From JAJPJX01 sp964568355 (GTDB lineage Bacteria > Acidobacteriota > Terriglobia > Bryobacterales > Bryobacteraceae): a stretch of 5,642 nt of DNA. Shown piece after piece: positions 5,627 through 5,642 of the stretch. A program made the position numbers and the translations under genes. Positions within the stretch are counted from its first letter, which is position 1; every line of letters begins with the position of its first letter. The notes below the pieces were generated by a model, which was not told where the DNA came from, ran no database searches, and saw only the letters and a program-made list of their open reading frames with translations. Where the stretch lies: contig CAZMRK010000846.1 in assembly GCA_964568355.1 (NCBI GenBank), positions 1 through 5,642 on the forward strand. The letters run 5' to 3'.

Positions 5627-5642
5627 ATGCGCGCGATTGCTT
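5627..5642 (+). CDS. Possible start of a downstream gene, cut by the right edge
   Basis: An ATG at 5627 opens a frame reading MRAIA before the window ends. It lies 19 nt after the stop of the NHL gene and 7 nt after the TATCCT element, in the same orientation. No clear Shine-Dalgarno is present, only GAGACGG. With five codons visible no product can be proposed; the start is inferred from promoter spacing. Confidence 0.35.

Overview
The window comes from a GC-rich bacterium and most likely belongs to the Acidobacteria, near Candidatus Solibacter / Bryobacteraceae. The best clue is the last ~230 residues of the large gene at 2914-5607. They match from memory the 'Solibacter uncharacterised C-terminal domain' (TIGR03437 type), which is strongly enriched in that group. 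The secreted matrixin with a bacterial Ig-like tail and the long NHL-repeat exoprotein fit the same lineage.

Layout from left to right. (1) 1-162, minus: the N-terminal 54 residues of a ParD-type ribbon-helix-helix antitoxin, cut by the window edge; any toxin partner lies further left, outside the window. (2) 163-320: a divergent intergenic region with a plausible promoter for the antitoxin and a cluster of short inverted repeats ahead of the next gene. (3) 321-1337, plus: a complete zinc-dependent medium-chain alcohol dehydrogenase. (4) 1355-2833, minus: a secreted matrixin-type (M10A) metalloprotease, convergent with the dehydrogenase (17-bp gap). It has a signal peptide, two prodomain-like modules, a catalytic domain, a Pro/Thr/Gly linker and an Ig-like domain. 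(5) 2834-2913: an 80-bp region between two divergent genes for exported proteins. (6) 2914-5607, plus: an exported 897-residue protein with twelve NHL repeats followed by the Solibacter C-terminal domain. (7) 5611-5642: an extended -10 element directly ahead of an ATG, probably the start of another gene cut by the right edge.

How the genes relate: the antitoxin and dehydrogenase look like unrelated neighbours that diverge from one intergenic region. The metalloprotease and the NHL protein are both exported and diverge from a shared 80-bp region, so they could be co-regulated and act together outside the cytoplasm; this is inference from layout only. I see no RNA gene, CRISPR array, insertion sequence or convincing intrinsic terminator. 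I do not find strong evidence for a wholly new system. The most interesting points are the architecture of the metalloprotease (a single cysteine ahead of the catalytic domain and duplicated prodomain-like modules), the 12-repeat NHL array that fits two six-bladed propellers, and the likely leaderless start at the right edge.
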